Made by a program: the position numbers and the translations under genes. Shown piece by piece: positions 39,176-47,599 of a stretch of DNA of 64,000 nucleotides. Below the pieces are notes generated by a model. It was not told the origin of the DNA. It did not search any database and saw only the letters and a program-made list of their open reading frames with translations. This DNA is from Streptococcus oralis (lineage in GTDB: Bacteria; Bacillota; Bacilli; Lactobacillales; Streptococcaceae): positions 1,261,001 through 1,325,000 of the forward strand of contig NZ_CP079724.1 of assembly GCF_019334565.1 (NCBI RefSeq). Direction: 5' to 3'. The stretch's first letter is position 1. The number at the start of each line of letters is the position of its first letter.

Positions 39176-39206
39176 ACTCAGTAGAATCAGGTGATTCTAC
39201 TGAGTT
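39176..39206 (-). terminator. Terminator after the DEAD-box helicase
   Basis: AACTCAGTAGAATC / GATTCTACTGAGTT long perfect stem with TTTTTA on the minus strand. Confidence 0.9.
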
Positions 39207-39207
39207 C

Positions 39208-40551
39208 TTAAAATGTTTGGCGTTTGGCTTTTCGCTCTGCACGGCCACGTGCGCGATTTTCAGCACGCTTGGTTTTGCGACGTTTTTCATCCACCGCCCA
39301 TTGAATCTTCTTCTTATAGCCTGGTTTGACTTTTTTCTTTTTCTTTTTGACCAAGCCAATCATTTCAATATCAAGCTTATCCTGCTTCTTTTCACGATTA
39401 GCACGACGATCACGGTCATAGGTATCTTGAAACTCTCCGTCTTTGACCATCTTAGGAGTAAACTTGATCCCTAATTTCTCCAACTCACGGATATCCGAGT
39501 CATCACTAGGCTGGTAAAGGGTAATCGCTGTACCAGGCAGTCCGTTGCGTCCAGTACGTCCAACACGGTGAACAAAGAAGGACAAGTCTTGCGGAATGGC
39601 ATCATTGATAACATGGCTAACACCTTCAATGTCAATTCCGCGCGCTGCCAGGTCCGTTGCGACAATGTACTCAAAATCAAGGTTCTTCACCTGATTCATG
39701 ATCCGCTTGCGTTCACGAGGAGCAATATCTCCATGAATCTTTGCTACCTTCAATCCTTGAGCAGTCAAGTATGCATGCAATTCATCAGCACGTGTCTTTG
39801 TGTTAACAAAAATCATTGCCAAATAAGGCTGCATCAACTGAGTCAGCTGGTAAATTTGAGCATTTTTGTCGCGGCCCTTGGTCGAAATCAACCAGTTATC
39901 AATCGTATCTGAGATAACTGTTTTAGTCTTGATTTTTTCCATGACAGGATTTGACAAGTATTTTTTCAAGAACGGTTGTAATTTTTGTGGAATAGTTGCT
40001 GAAAAGACCATGAATTGCAAGTCTTTTGGAAGGCTACCTGCAATCTTATCGACTGTCTCCAAGAATCCCATATCCAAGGTCATATCGGCTTCATCGACAA
40101 CAAAGGTCTTGGCCTTGTGAATAGCCAAATCACCAGATTTGACCAAGTCATAGATGCGACCTGGCGTTCCGATAACGATATGTGGTTGGTTGCTGGCAAG
40201 TTTTTCAATCTGACGTGCCTTATCCGTACCACCCACATAATTAACCACACGAACTTCGACATCTGAGTGAGCTGCAATCTGACGAGCTGCTTGGTAGATT
40301 TGAGTGGCCAACTCACGACTTGGTGCAGTGATGACTGCTTGCACACTATCGCTAGTTTCATCTAATTGCTGGAAAATCGGTAACAAGAAAGTATGAGTCT
40401 TTCCTGAACCTGTTTTTGACTCGCCCACCAAATCACGACCTGCCAGTACAATAGGGATTAATTTTTCTTGTACCTCTGTTGGAGTTGAGAATTTCAACTC
40501 CTCCAAGGCTTCTGCTATATAATTTTTAAATTGAAATTTCTTAAATGACAT
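39208..40551 (-). CDS. DEAD-box RNA helicase (CshB-like)
   Basis: 447 residues. Q-motif start FKKFQFKNYI, motif I SKTGSGKT, Ia PSRELA, II VVDEADMTLD, III FSATIP, then the second RecA domain with TDLAARGIDI and HRVGRTGRNG. A very basic Lys/Arg tail (KKKKKKVKPGYKKK ... RAERKAKRQ) should hold RNA. It unwinds structured RNA, usually in ribosome assembly, RNA decay or cold growth. CshB-like rather than CshA-like because it lacks the long C-terminal RNA-binding region; the gene symbol is not certain. Confidence 0.9.
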   Translation of the reverse strand: MSFKKFQFKNYIAEALEELKFSTPTEVQEKLIPIVLAGRDLVGESKTGSGKTHTFLLPIFQQLDETSDSVQAVITAPSRELATQIYQAARQIAAHSDVEVRVVNYVGGTDKARQIEKLASNQPHIVIGTPGRIYDLVKSGDLAIHKAKTFVVDEADMTLDMGFLETVDKIAGSLPKDLQFMVFSATIPQKLQPFLKKYLSNPVMEKIKTKTVISDTIDNWLISTKGRDKNAQIYQLTQLMQPYLAMIFVNTKTRADELHAYLTAQGLKVAKIHGDIAPRERKRIMNQVKNLDFEYIVATDLAARGIDIEGVSHVINDAIPQDLSFFVHRVGRTGRNGLPGTAITLYQPSDDSDIRELEKLGIKFTPKMVKDGEFQDTYDRDRRANREKKQDKLDIEMIGLVKKKKKKVKPGYKKKIQWAVDEKRRKTKRAENRARGRAERKAKRQTF

Positions 40552-40652
40552 ACTATCCTCGATTCTATCCTTTCAATTATACCATATTTTGTCCCATTGC
40601 AGTAGTCTCTTTTGAGTCTCAGTCCTGTAGTAAAGATTCGAATAGATTAAAA

Positions 40653-40676
40653 GGTTGGAACTCTCTGGTTCCAACC
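40653..40676 (-). terminator. Terminator after the EEP-family gene
   Basis: GGTTGGAAC/GTTCCAACC perfect stem with TTTTAA on the minus strand. Confidence 0.85.
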
Positions 40677-40683
40677 TCTTTCA

Positions 40684-41499
40684 TTATTTCCAGGTCAATA
40701 CAGCATTCAAGCCATAATGATCACTGACCTGTGGACTATTTTGTCCATCAAAAACTACTTGTAAACTCTCTACTTCTAACTCTTTAGTCGTAAAGACGTA
40801 GTCGATTCGTAGTGGTTCAGTGTTGCCTTTCCAACCATCAATTTCTGGTGGAACGGTATAGCTACCACTTCTTTCTTTTGCAACTTCAAACGCGTCTTGT
40901 AATTCTAATGGACTAGCTAAAATCGCTTGATAGCCTTCCTGACCAGCTGGATTATTAAAATCACCTGCTAAAATTAGAGGTTTGTTCAACTCTTTTAGTA
41001 CAGCCTCAAATCGTGCCCATTCTTCTTGGAAACCTTTATCCCACCAAGAGAGATGAACGCTTGCAAGAGCCAGTTCCTTACCTTCAACCTCTGTCTCAGC
41101 CAAGGCAACGCGACGAGTATGGTAGTCCGTTGGATCATCTACATCTGATACTAAAATCTCACGCGCCTTAATAGGTGTTTTGGATAAGATAGCTACGCCT
41201 TCATGGTAGCGGTCATAGCCAATATGATTATAAGCCCAAGTCCAGTAGTAGTTTTGACCTTTCTCAGCCAATTTTTCAACCAGGAGTCGAACATAGTGAT
41301 CCTGATGAATGGGTTCTGCTGATGGTAAAGCTTGATAGTGATTGTTAACCTCTACCTCAGGCGAAGTCATTTCTTGATTAATTTCTTGGAAACAAATCAA
41401 ATCATAGTCCTTATCAAGAATGTCTTGGAGTAAGATTTGGAATTTTTCCTCTGCTTCCTTTTCCATCCAACTGTGGGTATTGAGTGTTAGAAATTTCAT
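40684..41499 (-). CDS. Endonuclease/exonuclease/phosphatase (EEP) family hydrolase
   Basis: 271 residues of the DNase I-like fold. Metal and catalytic motifs: LTLNTHSW, ICFQEINQ (metal Glu), VHLSWWDKG, LAGDFNNPAG (Asp/Asn pair) and SDHYGLNAVL (Asp-His). No signal peptide, so it acts in the cell. Relatives include phosphodiesterases and exonuclease III; the compact form with a Trp-rich middle suits a metabolite or lipid-head phosphodiesterase as well as a nuclease. Same strand as ptsG, which ends 51 bases downstream of a terminator; probably expressed separately. Confidence 0.87.
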   Translation of the reverse strand: MKFLTLNTHSWMEKEAEEKFQILLQDILDKDYDLICFQEINQEMTSPEVEVNNHYQALPSAEPIHQDHYVRLLVEKLAEKGQNYYWTWAYNHIGYDRYHEGVAILSKTPIKAREILVSDVDDPTDYHTRRVALAETEVEGKELALASVHLSWWDKGFQEEWARFEAVLKELNKPLILAGDFNNPAGQEGYQAILASPLELQDAFEVAKERSGSYTVPPEIDGWKGNTEPLRIDYVFTTKELEVESLQVVFDGQNSPQVSDHYGLNAVLTWK

Positions 41500-41517
41500 G
41501 CTTTTCTCCTAAAACAA

Positions 41518-41543
41518 GAGGTTGGAAAACAGCTTCCAACCTC
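41518..41543 (-). terminator. Terminator after ptsG
   Basis: GAGGTTGGAA/TTCCAACCTC perfect arms with TTGTTTT on the minus strand. Confidence 0.85.
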
Positions 41544-41550
41544 AAGTATA

Positions 41551-43737
41551 TTACAATTCTACTTTAGCAACTGCTGTTTTAGCTGCAAGAGAACCTGTTT
41601 GTTCTAATTTAACTGATTTGAGGACATCACCATTTGTGAAGACAACCACTGTTGATGTTTTGCGTCCTGCTTCTCGAATAGCATCCAAGTCAGCTGTAAC
41701 AAGAAGATCACCAGCAGCTACTTTTTGTCCTTCAGAGACATGAACAGTAAATGGTTTTCCTTCAAGACTTACTGTATCCAAACCAATATGAACGAGCACT
41801 TCAAGACCTGAGTCAGTGACAAGACCAAGAGCGTGTTTTGTTGGGAAGATACTTGATACAGTACCAGTAACTGGAGATACAATGTTACCATTTGCTGGTT
41901 CTACTGCAAATCCATCACCCATCATTTTTTGAGCAAAAACTGGATCTTCCACTTGTTCCAAGGCAACAACTTGACCATCAGCTACCGAGTAAACATCCTC
42001 AGTTACACCTTTGTAATGGACAGTATTTTGTTGAGTTTCTGTCATTTGACTTGGAAGAGTTTCAGGAATGATTTCACCTGAATCAAGGATATCTTGGATA
42101 TCAGATTTCAACACGTCAGCTTTTGGTCCGTAGATAGCTTGGACACCTTGTCCTTTCATGACAAGTCCCATAGCCCCTTCAGCTTTCCATTCTGCCTCAG
42201 TACCAACACGATCTGCATCCTTAACAGTTACACGAAGACGAGTCATACATGCATCCACATCTACGATGTTTGCACGGCCACCAAGAAGGTTAATAATATT
42301 TACAGCTTGAGAAGCAGCTGCAACTTTTGTTTCACCTGAAGCAGCTCCTTCTGAAGCTCCTTCAGCAGTTTCATAGTTTCCGTTACGTCCTGGAGTTGCA
42401 TAGTTGAATTTTTGAATCATGAAGTTGGCGATAAAGTACATGATTACAGCAAAGAGAACAGTTACCCAGATAAAGTTAACGATATCCATACCAATACCAG
42501 CATTAATTGCCAGTGGTGTACGAGTCAAGAATTCAATTGAACCGAATGAGTGGACACGAAGGTGAACAATATCTGCCATAGCAAAGGCAGCACCTTGAAC
42601 TACTGCATAAACAAGGTAAAGCGGTGTTGCGATGAACATGAACATATACTCGATTGGTTCAGTAACACCTGTCAAGAATGTTGCAAGAGCTGTCGCAATC
42701 ATCATACCTTTATATTGATGTTTCTTATCAGCATCGACATTACGGTAGATAGCAACGATGACACCCATCAAGATACCAAATGAACCGATCATTTGTCCAA
42801 CTTTGAAACGAGCTGGAGTGACTGTTGTAAGAAGGTGTTGGTATTGGTCAGCATTTGAACCTTTAAGGTTAACAAGGTCAGTTACCCATGCAAGCCAAAG
42901 TGGATCTTGACCAAATACTTGTGTTCCTTTTGCTGCACCGGTTAACACTTCGTATGTTCCACCAAGAGCTGTGTAGTTCATTGGGATTGTCAACATGTGG
43001 TGAAGACCGAATGGCAAGAGCAAACGTTCCAAAGTACCATACAAGAATGGTGCAAGGATTGGTGCAGTTTCTTGTGAGTTGGCAATCCAGATACCAAAGC
43101 TATTGATACCTGTTTGAACTACTGGCCAGAAAGCAGCAAGTAGAATTGCAGCGATTGCTGAACGAAGAATAACAACAAACGGTACAAAACGTTTCCCGTT
43201 GAAGAATGAAAGTGCATCAGGAAGTTTACGGTAGTTGTAGTATTTGTTATAGGCAGTTGCCCCTACAAAACCAGAGATAATCCCTACAAAAACCCCCATG
43301 TTAAGCGCTGGTGCCTCAAGAACACTGATAAAGTAGTCAGCAACCTTGATTGAACCACCAAAGAAGGTAGTAACCATTGCTTCAGGGTTTTTCAACATAT
43401 CACCTGTAACACCGAAGATAGTACCTGTAATACGGTTAATCAAGATAAAGGCAAGTCCGGCTGCAAATGCACCACCTGCACGTTCTTTAGCCCAGCTTCC
43501 CCCAATAGCAAGGGCAAACAAGATATGAAGGTTACCGATAACCCCCCAACCAATTTGCTCAAGGATTCCGCCTGTAATCACTAGAGGAGCAAGGTTTGGG
43601 TCGATCATCACGATTGATTTACCGATTGAGATCATCAATCCCGCCGCTGGCATAACGGCGATAACCACCATTAAAGCCTTACCGAATTTTTGCCAAAATT
43701 CGAAAGACAAGACATTTTTGAATGTAGCTTTCATCAT
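41551..43737 (-). CDS. ptsG: PTS sugar transporter, EIICBA (glucose type)
   Basis: 728 residues in the order IIC-IIB-IIA. IIC (about 1-440) has many membrane helices with the family loop VTEPIEYMFMF. IIB has the phosphorylated Cys in VDACMTRLRVTV (about residue 494). IIA has the active His in VLVHIGLDTVSLEG. It imports and phosphorylates glucose or a near relative; glucose is inferred from pneumococcal synteny. A cre-like palindrome directly upstream indicates CcpA control. Single gene, with a terminator at each end. Confidence 0.9.
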   Translation of the reverse strand: MMKATFKNVLSFEFWQKFGKALMVVIAVMPAAGLMISIGKSIVMIDPNLAPLVITGGILEQIGWGVIGNLHILFALAIGGSWAKERAGGAFAAGLAFILINRITGTIFGVTGDMLKNPEAMVTTFFGGSIKVADYFISVLEAPALNMGVFVGIISGFVGATAYNKYYNYRKLPDALSFFNGKRFVPFVVILRSAIAAILLAAFWPVVQTGINSFGIWIANSQETAPILAPFLYGTLERLLLPFGLHHMLTIPMNYTALGGTYEVLTGAAKGTQVFGQDPLWLAWVTDLVNLKGSNADQYQHLLTTVTPARFKVGQMIGSFGILMGVIVAIYRNVDADKKHQYKGMMIATALATFLTGVTEPIEYMFMFIATPLYLVYAVVQGAAFAMADIVHLRVHSFGSIEFLTRTPLAINAGIGMDIVNFIWVTVLFAVIMYFIANFMIQKFNYATPGRNGNYETAEGASEGAASGETKVAAASQAVNIINLLGGRANIVDVDACMTRLRVTVKDADRVGTEAEWKAEGAMGLVMKGQGVQAIYGPKADVLKSDIQDILDSGEIIPETLPSQMTETQQNTVHYKGVTEDVYSVADGQVVALEQVEDPVFAQKMMGDGFAVEPANGNIVSPVTGTVSSIFPTKHALGLVTDSGLEVLVHIGLDTVSLEGKPFTVHVSEGQKVAAGDLLVTADLDAIREAGRKTSTVVVFTNGDVLKSVKLEQTGSLAAKTAVAKVEL

Positions 43738-43761
43738 TCAAATCTCCTTTATTTTATTTAG

Positions 43762-43786
43762 GCAAACGTTTTACGAAAACGTTTGC
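43762..43786. promoter_or_regulatory. Palindromic cre-like site upstream of ptsG
   Basis: Perfect 11-bp arms GCAAACGTTTT / AAAACGTTTGC around a 3-base centre, 25-50 bases before the ptsG start. Each half holds a cre-like core (TGCAAACGTTTTCG on the minus strand). Typical of CcpA control, but longer and more symmetric than usual cre sites. Confidence 0.75.
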
Positions 43787-43875
43787 ATTTGGTTATGTAT
43801 TAATTATACCACTTTTATTTTTTTGTAAAGGCTTTTATAAAAAAATTGTCTATTTTTTTAAATTTTTAAAAAGGA

Positions 43876-43905
43876 AAAAGAGAAGTTTACAAAAACTTCT
43901 CTTTT
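43876..43905 (-). terminator. Terminator after ftsX
   Basis: AAAAGAGAAGTTT / AACTTCTCTTTT stem with CCTTTTT following on the minus strand. Ends the prfB-ftsE-ftsX unit. Confidence 0.85.
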
Positions 43906-43955
43906 AAATATGTATTATTTTTCTGATTTGTACTGCAATTTGCATTTAAATCCAA

Positions 43956-44882
43956 CTAGATCTTCAAGAATCGACGCATCGAAATCCCCGAACCAATTGA
44001 ACCAATGAAAATTCCGATTATAAATAATAGGACTGTCATCAGAGGAATAAACACATCTGGTGTAATCATTGACAAGTTTTGACCTACCAAGGATTTATTG
44101 ACCGATTGATAAACCATATTGTAAACAAAGAAAACAAGGACAGAAGGAATCGCTGCACCAAGCAAGCCAATAAAAGCACCTTCTAGCAAGAATGGACCAC
44201 GGATGTAGCCATTTCTCGCTCCTACCAGACGCATGATCTGAATCTCACGACTACGTGAAATAATGGTGATACGGATGGTATTGGAAATGAGGAAGACTGC
44301 GATAAAAATCAAGAGCCCTGCAATAACCAATCCCCAAACACGGATAAAGGAAGCCAGTTCAAAAAGTCGTTGAGTGTTGGCTCCACCATCTTGAACCTCT
44401 GATACTCCCTCAATTTTCTTAGCTTCCTCAGCTACTGTTTTAACATCACTCGGAGAATTTGTGTCAACGATATAAGCATCATAGAGAGGGTTTGCATCCC
44501 CTTCAAAGACCTTCCAATCGTCACCCATTGTTTCCGTTAGTTTTTCGTACTGTTCTTCTTTACTTGAGAAGGTAACACTTTTAACAGCAGGTATAGCTTT
44601 CAAGGCATCATAGACCTTGTGGTAGTCATTATTGGTAACTGTCTGACCTTCTTTTTCAATCGTTTCACTGTTATCAGCTACATCCTTACGAATGTATACC
44701 ATGACCCGAACGTTGTTTTCAATATCGGTAGCCAGTTTTGCTGTATTAAAAATTACAGATGCAAACAGGGCAACGAGTGTTAAGGTAATCATAACCGAAC
44801 TTACTGCTGCTACTGTCATCCAGCCATTTCGTTTTAAACTTTTTAATGATTCAAATAAATGGCGAAAAAATCTACTAATCAT
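43956..44882 (-). CDS. ftsX: Cell-division ABC permease-like protein FtsX
   Basis: 308 residues from the ATG at 44882 (MISRFFRHLFESLKSLKRNG), overlapping ftsE by eight bases; the longer frame to 44945 is only ftsE DNA. N-terminal cytoplasmic tail, helix 1 (VSSVMITLTLVALFASVIF), a large extracellular loop (about 50-170) that in pneumococcus binds the hydrolase PcsB, then three helices in the FtsX domain (ISNTIRITIISRSREIQIMRLVGA). FtsEX activates wall hydrolysis at division. The MISRFF start matches the pneumococcal protein as I recall it. Confidence 0.96.
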   Translation of the reverse strand: MISRFFRHLFESLKSLKRNGWMTVAAVSSVMITLTLVALFASVIFNTAKLATDIENNVRVMVYIRKDVADNSETIEKEGQTVTNNDYHKVYDALKAIPAVKSVTFSSKEEQYEKLTETMGDDWKVFEGDANPLYDAYIVDTNSPSDVKTVAEEAKKIEGVSEVQDGGANTQRLFELASFIRVWGLVIAGLLIFIAVFLISNTIRITIISRSREIQIMRLVGARNGYIRGPFLLEGAFIGLLGAAIPSVLVFFVYNMVYQSVNKSLVGQNLSMITPDVFIPLMTVLLFIIGIFIGSIGSGISMRRFLKI

Positions 44883-45567
44883 CGTATCCATATTCTCCTT
44901 TAGCTTCGTCACGAACGACACGGCCATTTTCAATGGCAATGACACGGTGGCGCAAGGTATTTACAATCTGGCTATTGTGAGTCGCCATCAAAACAGTAGT
45001 ACCTTGGAGATTGATGCGTTCCAACAGATTCATAATTTCCCATGAATTATCTGGGTCCAAGTTTCCTGTTGGCTCATCGGCAATCAATACTTTAGGATTG
45101 TTGACAATCGCACGAGCAATCGCAATCCGTTGCTGCTCTCCACCTGAGAGTTCATTAGGGAAAGAGCGAACCTTATGTTTCAAACCAACCAGGTCCAATA
45201 CTTCCATAACACGTTTTTTGATGTTGCGACGGCTCTCACCGATTACTTCCATTGCGTAGGCAATATTCTCATAAACGGTCTTCTTAGGTAAAAGTTTATA
45301 ATCCTGGAAGACTACCCCAACACTACGACGTAGAAGTGGGACATCTTTCTTCTTAATTTTAACTAAATTAAAGCCTGCAACTGTTAGGCTTCCTTTTTCG
45401 ATCTTTACTTCTTGGTATAAAGCTCGAATAAAGGTTGACTTACCTGCCCCAGAAGGTCCTACGATATAGGCAAACTCTCCTGGTTCAATGGTAACAGATA
45501 CTCCACGCAGGGCAGTCGTTCCATTGTCATACTTTTTGACAACATCTCTCATTTCAATGATTGACAT
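44875..45567 (-). CDS. ftsE: Cell-division ATP-binding protein FtsE
   Basis: 230 residues. Walker A GPSGAGKST, Q-loop VVFQDYKLLP, signature LSGGEQQR, Walker B VLIADEPTGNLDPD and switch His in MATHNSQ. ATPase partner of FtsX. It starts 17 bases after prfB and overlaps ftsX, so the three genes form a tight operon. Confidence 0.97.
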   Translation of the reverse strand: MSIIEMRDVVKKYDNGTTALRGVSVTIEPGEFAYIVGPSGAGKSTFIRALYQEVKIEKGSLTVAGFNLVKIKKKDVPLLRRSVGVVFQDYKLLPKKTVYENIAYAMEVIGESRRNIKKRVMEVLDLVGLKHKVRSFPNELSGGEQQRIAIARAIVNNPKVLIADEPTGNLDPDNSWEIMNLLERINLQGTTVLMATHNSQIVNTLRHRVIAIENGRVVRDEAKGEYGYDD

Positions 45568-45584
45568 ATGAGTTCCTTTCTATC

Positions 45585-46680
45585 TTAGCTGATTCGCCAC
45601 TTGAGGTAGGCATCGATAAAACCATCAAGGTCTCCATCCATCACCTTATCTACCTGAGCAACTTCAAAGCTTGTACGGTGATCTTTTACCATAGTATAAG
45701 GCGTGAAAACATATGAACGGATTTGGCTTCCCCATGTGATTTCTTTTTTCTCACCTTTAAGGGAATCAACTTCCGCAGCTTTCTTTTCTTGCTCCATTTG
45801 ATAGAGCTTAGCCTGCAACATCTTCATGGCACGATCTCTATTTCCATACTGGGTACGATCGACCGTTGATTGGACGACAGTTCCCGTAGGAATGTGTGTC
45901 AAACGCACACCTGTTGAAACCTTATTGACGTTTTGCCCACCAGCACCACCTGAACGGAAGGTATCCATTTTGATATCATCTTCACGAATCTCCACTTCGA
46001 TGGTATCATCCAACTCAGGCATAACCTCTACGGATGTAAATGAAGTATGGCGACGTTTGGCAGAGTCAAATGGAGAAATACGGACCAAACGGTGAACACC
46101 CATTTCTGATTTAAGTAGGCCATAAGCATTAGGTCCTTCAAAAGACAAGGTAACAGACTTGATACCTGCTTCATCACCAGCCTGGTAATCCAAGACTTCT
46201 ACTTTAAAGCCTTTGGCATTTCCATAACGAGTATACATACGAAGCAACATATCGCCCCAGTCCTGAGCCTCAGTACCACCAGATCCTGGATGGATTTCCA
46301 AGATTGCATTATTATGGTCATAAGGTTCTGACAAGAGAAGGGTCATCTCGTAGCTGGTCATCATCTTATCCAATTCCGTCAACTGTTCGACCAGTTCATC
46401 ATGGACTGACTCGTCTTCTGCTAAAAAGTCCAATAAAATCTCAACTTCATCCTGCAACTCTTCCATTTTACGGAAGGTGTTGTAGGTGTTTTTTAATTCA
46501 TTTAATTCTTGCGACGTTTTTTGGGCCGCGATATTATCGTTCCAAAAATCAGGTTCTGTCATCTTGTTTTCCAAGATGGCAATCTCTTCCTCTAAGCCTT
46601 CGAGGTCAAAGAGACCCCCTAAAAGAAGCTAATTTTTCACGATTTGCGTCAATTTTTTGACGAATTTCTGAAATGTCCAT
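45585..46680 (-). CDS. prfB: Peptide chain release factor 2 (programmed +1 frameshift)
   Basis: RF2 ends translation at UGA and UAA. The open frame from the ATG at 46680 codes 24 residues and meets an in-frame TGA (46608-46606). The context AGGGGG-TCT-CTT-TGA-C is the classic autoregulatory +1 frameshift: a ribosome site-like AGGGGG three bases before CTT. Skipping one T at 46608 joins codons 1-24 to 46607-45585 and gives 364 residues. Domain motifs are complete: GGQ in [12 protein letters not shown] and the stop-codon-reading SPF in [10 protein letters not shown]. When RF2 is scarce, frameshifting raises its own synthesis. First gene of the prfB-ftsE-ftsX unit. Confidence 0.97.
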
Positions 46681-46768
46681 AGATACTCCTTTTCATATCG
46701 TTTTATTATACCATAATCTCTCATTTCTTTCCATATTTTGCTTTTCACCGCTTTTGATTGCAAAAGAA

Positions 46769-46788
46769 AAGAGGCTCTAAAGCCTCTT
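46769..46788 (-). terminator. Terminator after acuB
   Basis: AAGAGGCT/AGCCTCTT with a 4-base loop and TTTTCTTTTG on the minus strand. Confidence 0.85.
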
Positions 46789-46790
46789 GT

Positions 46791-47447
46791 TTAAAGAACT
46801 TTAGCAAAGGTATGAGTGATCTCCTCCACTTGAATTCCTTCTTTTTCAAACTTATCCTTTAATGCAGTCAAATCGATTTTCCCATCAATTTGAACTTCGA
46901 TGACGACCTTGCCATCCTTACGTGGAATGTTTACAGTATGGGAAATATTTAAATCCTCTTCTACAATTAAAGCTACAATTTTCCCCAGTACTCCGACTTC
47001 ATTTTCTGTAATGAAACGAACACGAATCCCCTCTTCTCCGTATCCAGCGATTTCCAAGAAAGCCTGAAGAACATCGCGATCTGTAATGACACCGTAGACC
47101 TGATGATTGTCTACGACTGGTAATATCCCAATTTTATTTTTCAGCATCAGGTAGGTCGCATCTTCTAGACTAGCATAGCCAGAAACAGTCACGACATCTC
47201 GAATCATTACATCTTTTACTTTGGTTTTATTCAGAAGATAATTCATCTCATAGATAGAGAGACTGGTTGCTTTAGATGGGCTGGCTTCCGCAATGGTTCC
47301 TTCTGTTACCAATCCGACTAATTGATCGTTTTCGATAACAGGTAAACGGTGCAAACCTTGCTCGCGCATCAAATCTGCTGCGTGTGCTACAGTCGTATCT
47401 GGACTGATATAAACTACCTTACGGGTCATGAAATCTTTAACTGCCAT
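46791..47447 (-). CDS. acuB: CBS-ACT domain protein (AcuB-like)
   Basis: 218 residues: two CBS domains (about 1-140; VKDFMTRKVVYISPDTTV and VKDVMIRDVVTVSGYASL) and a C-terminal ACT-like domain (about 145-215; VRFITENEVGVLGKIVALI). CBS pairs bind adenosyl ligands and ACT domains bind amino acids or similar, so it is a small sensor. AcuB in Bacillus belongs to acetoin use, but streptococcal relatives sit beside the liv and ftsEX genes and their role is not known. Ribosome site GAAGGAGAAGTCTC. Confidence 0.88.
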   Translation of the reverse strand: MAVKDFMTRKVVYISPDTTVAHAADLMREQGLHRLPVIENDQLVGLVTEGTIAEASPSKATSLSIYEMNYLLNKTKVKDVMIRDVVTVSGYASLEDATYLMLKNKIGILPVVDNHQVYGVITDRDVLQAFLEIAGYGEEGIRVRFITENEVGVLGKIVALIVEEDLNISHTVNIPRKDGKVVIEVQIDGKIDLTALKDKFEKEGIQVEEITHTFAKVL

Positions 47448-47575
47448 GAGACTTCTCCTTCTATATTGCTACTTTTATTATACACTTTCTTAGAAAATCT
47501 ATCAAACGCTTTCATCTCTTTTTCAAGATTTTGAATAATCTGAGAAGTTTGCATAAAATACCAGTGTAAGTTAAA

Positions 47576-47592
47576 AGGGAACCGAAGTCCCC
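47576..47592 (-). terminator. Terminator after the NCS1-type transporter gene
   Basis: GGGGAC-TTC-GGTTCCC stem (minus strand) with a TTTTAA end. Confidence 0.75.
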
Positions 47593-47599
47593 TCTCTTC

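Noticed and set aside
44883-44945. Longer ftsX start
   Set aside because: The extension is ftsE coding DNA; the family protein begins MISRFF.
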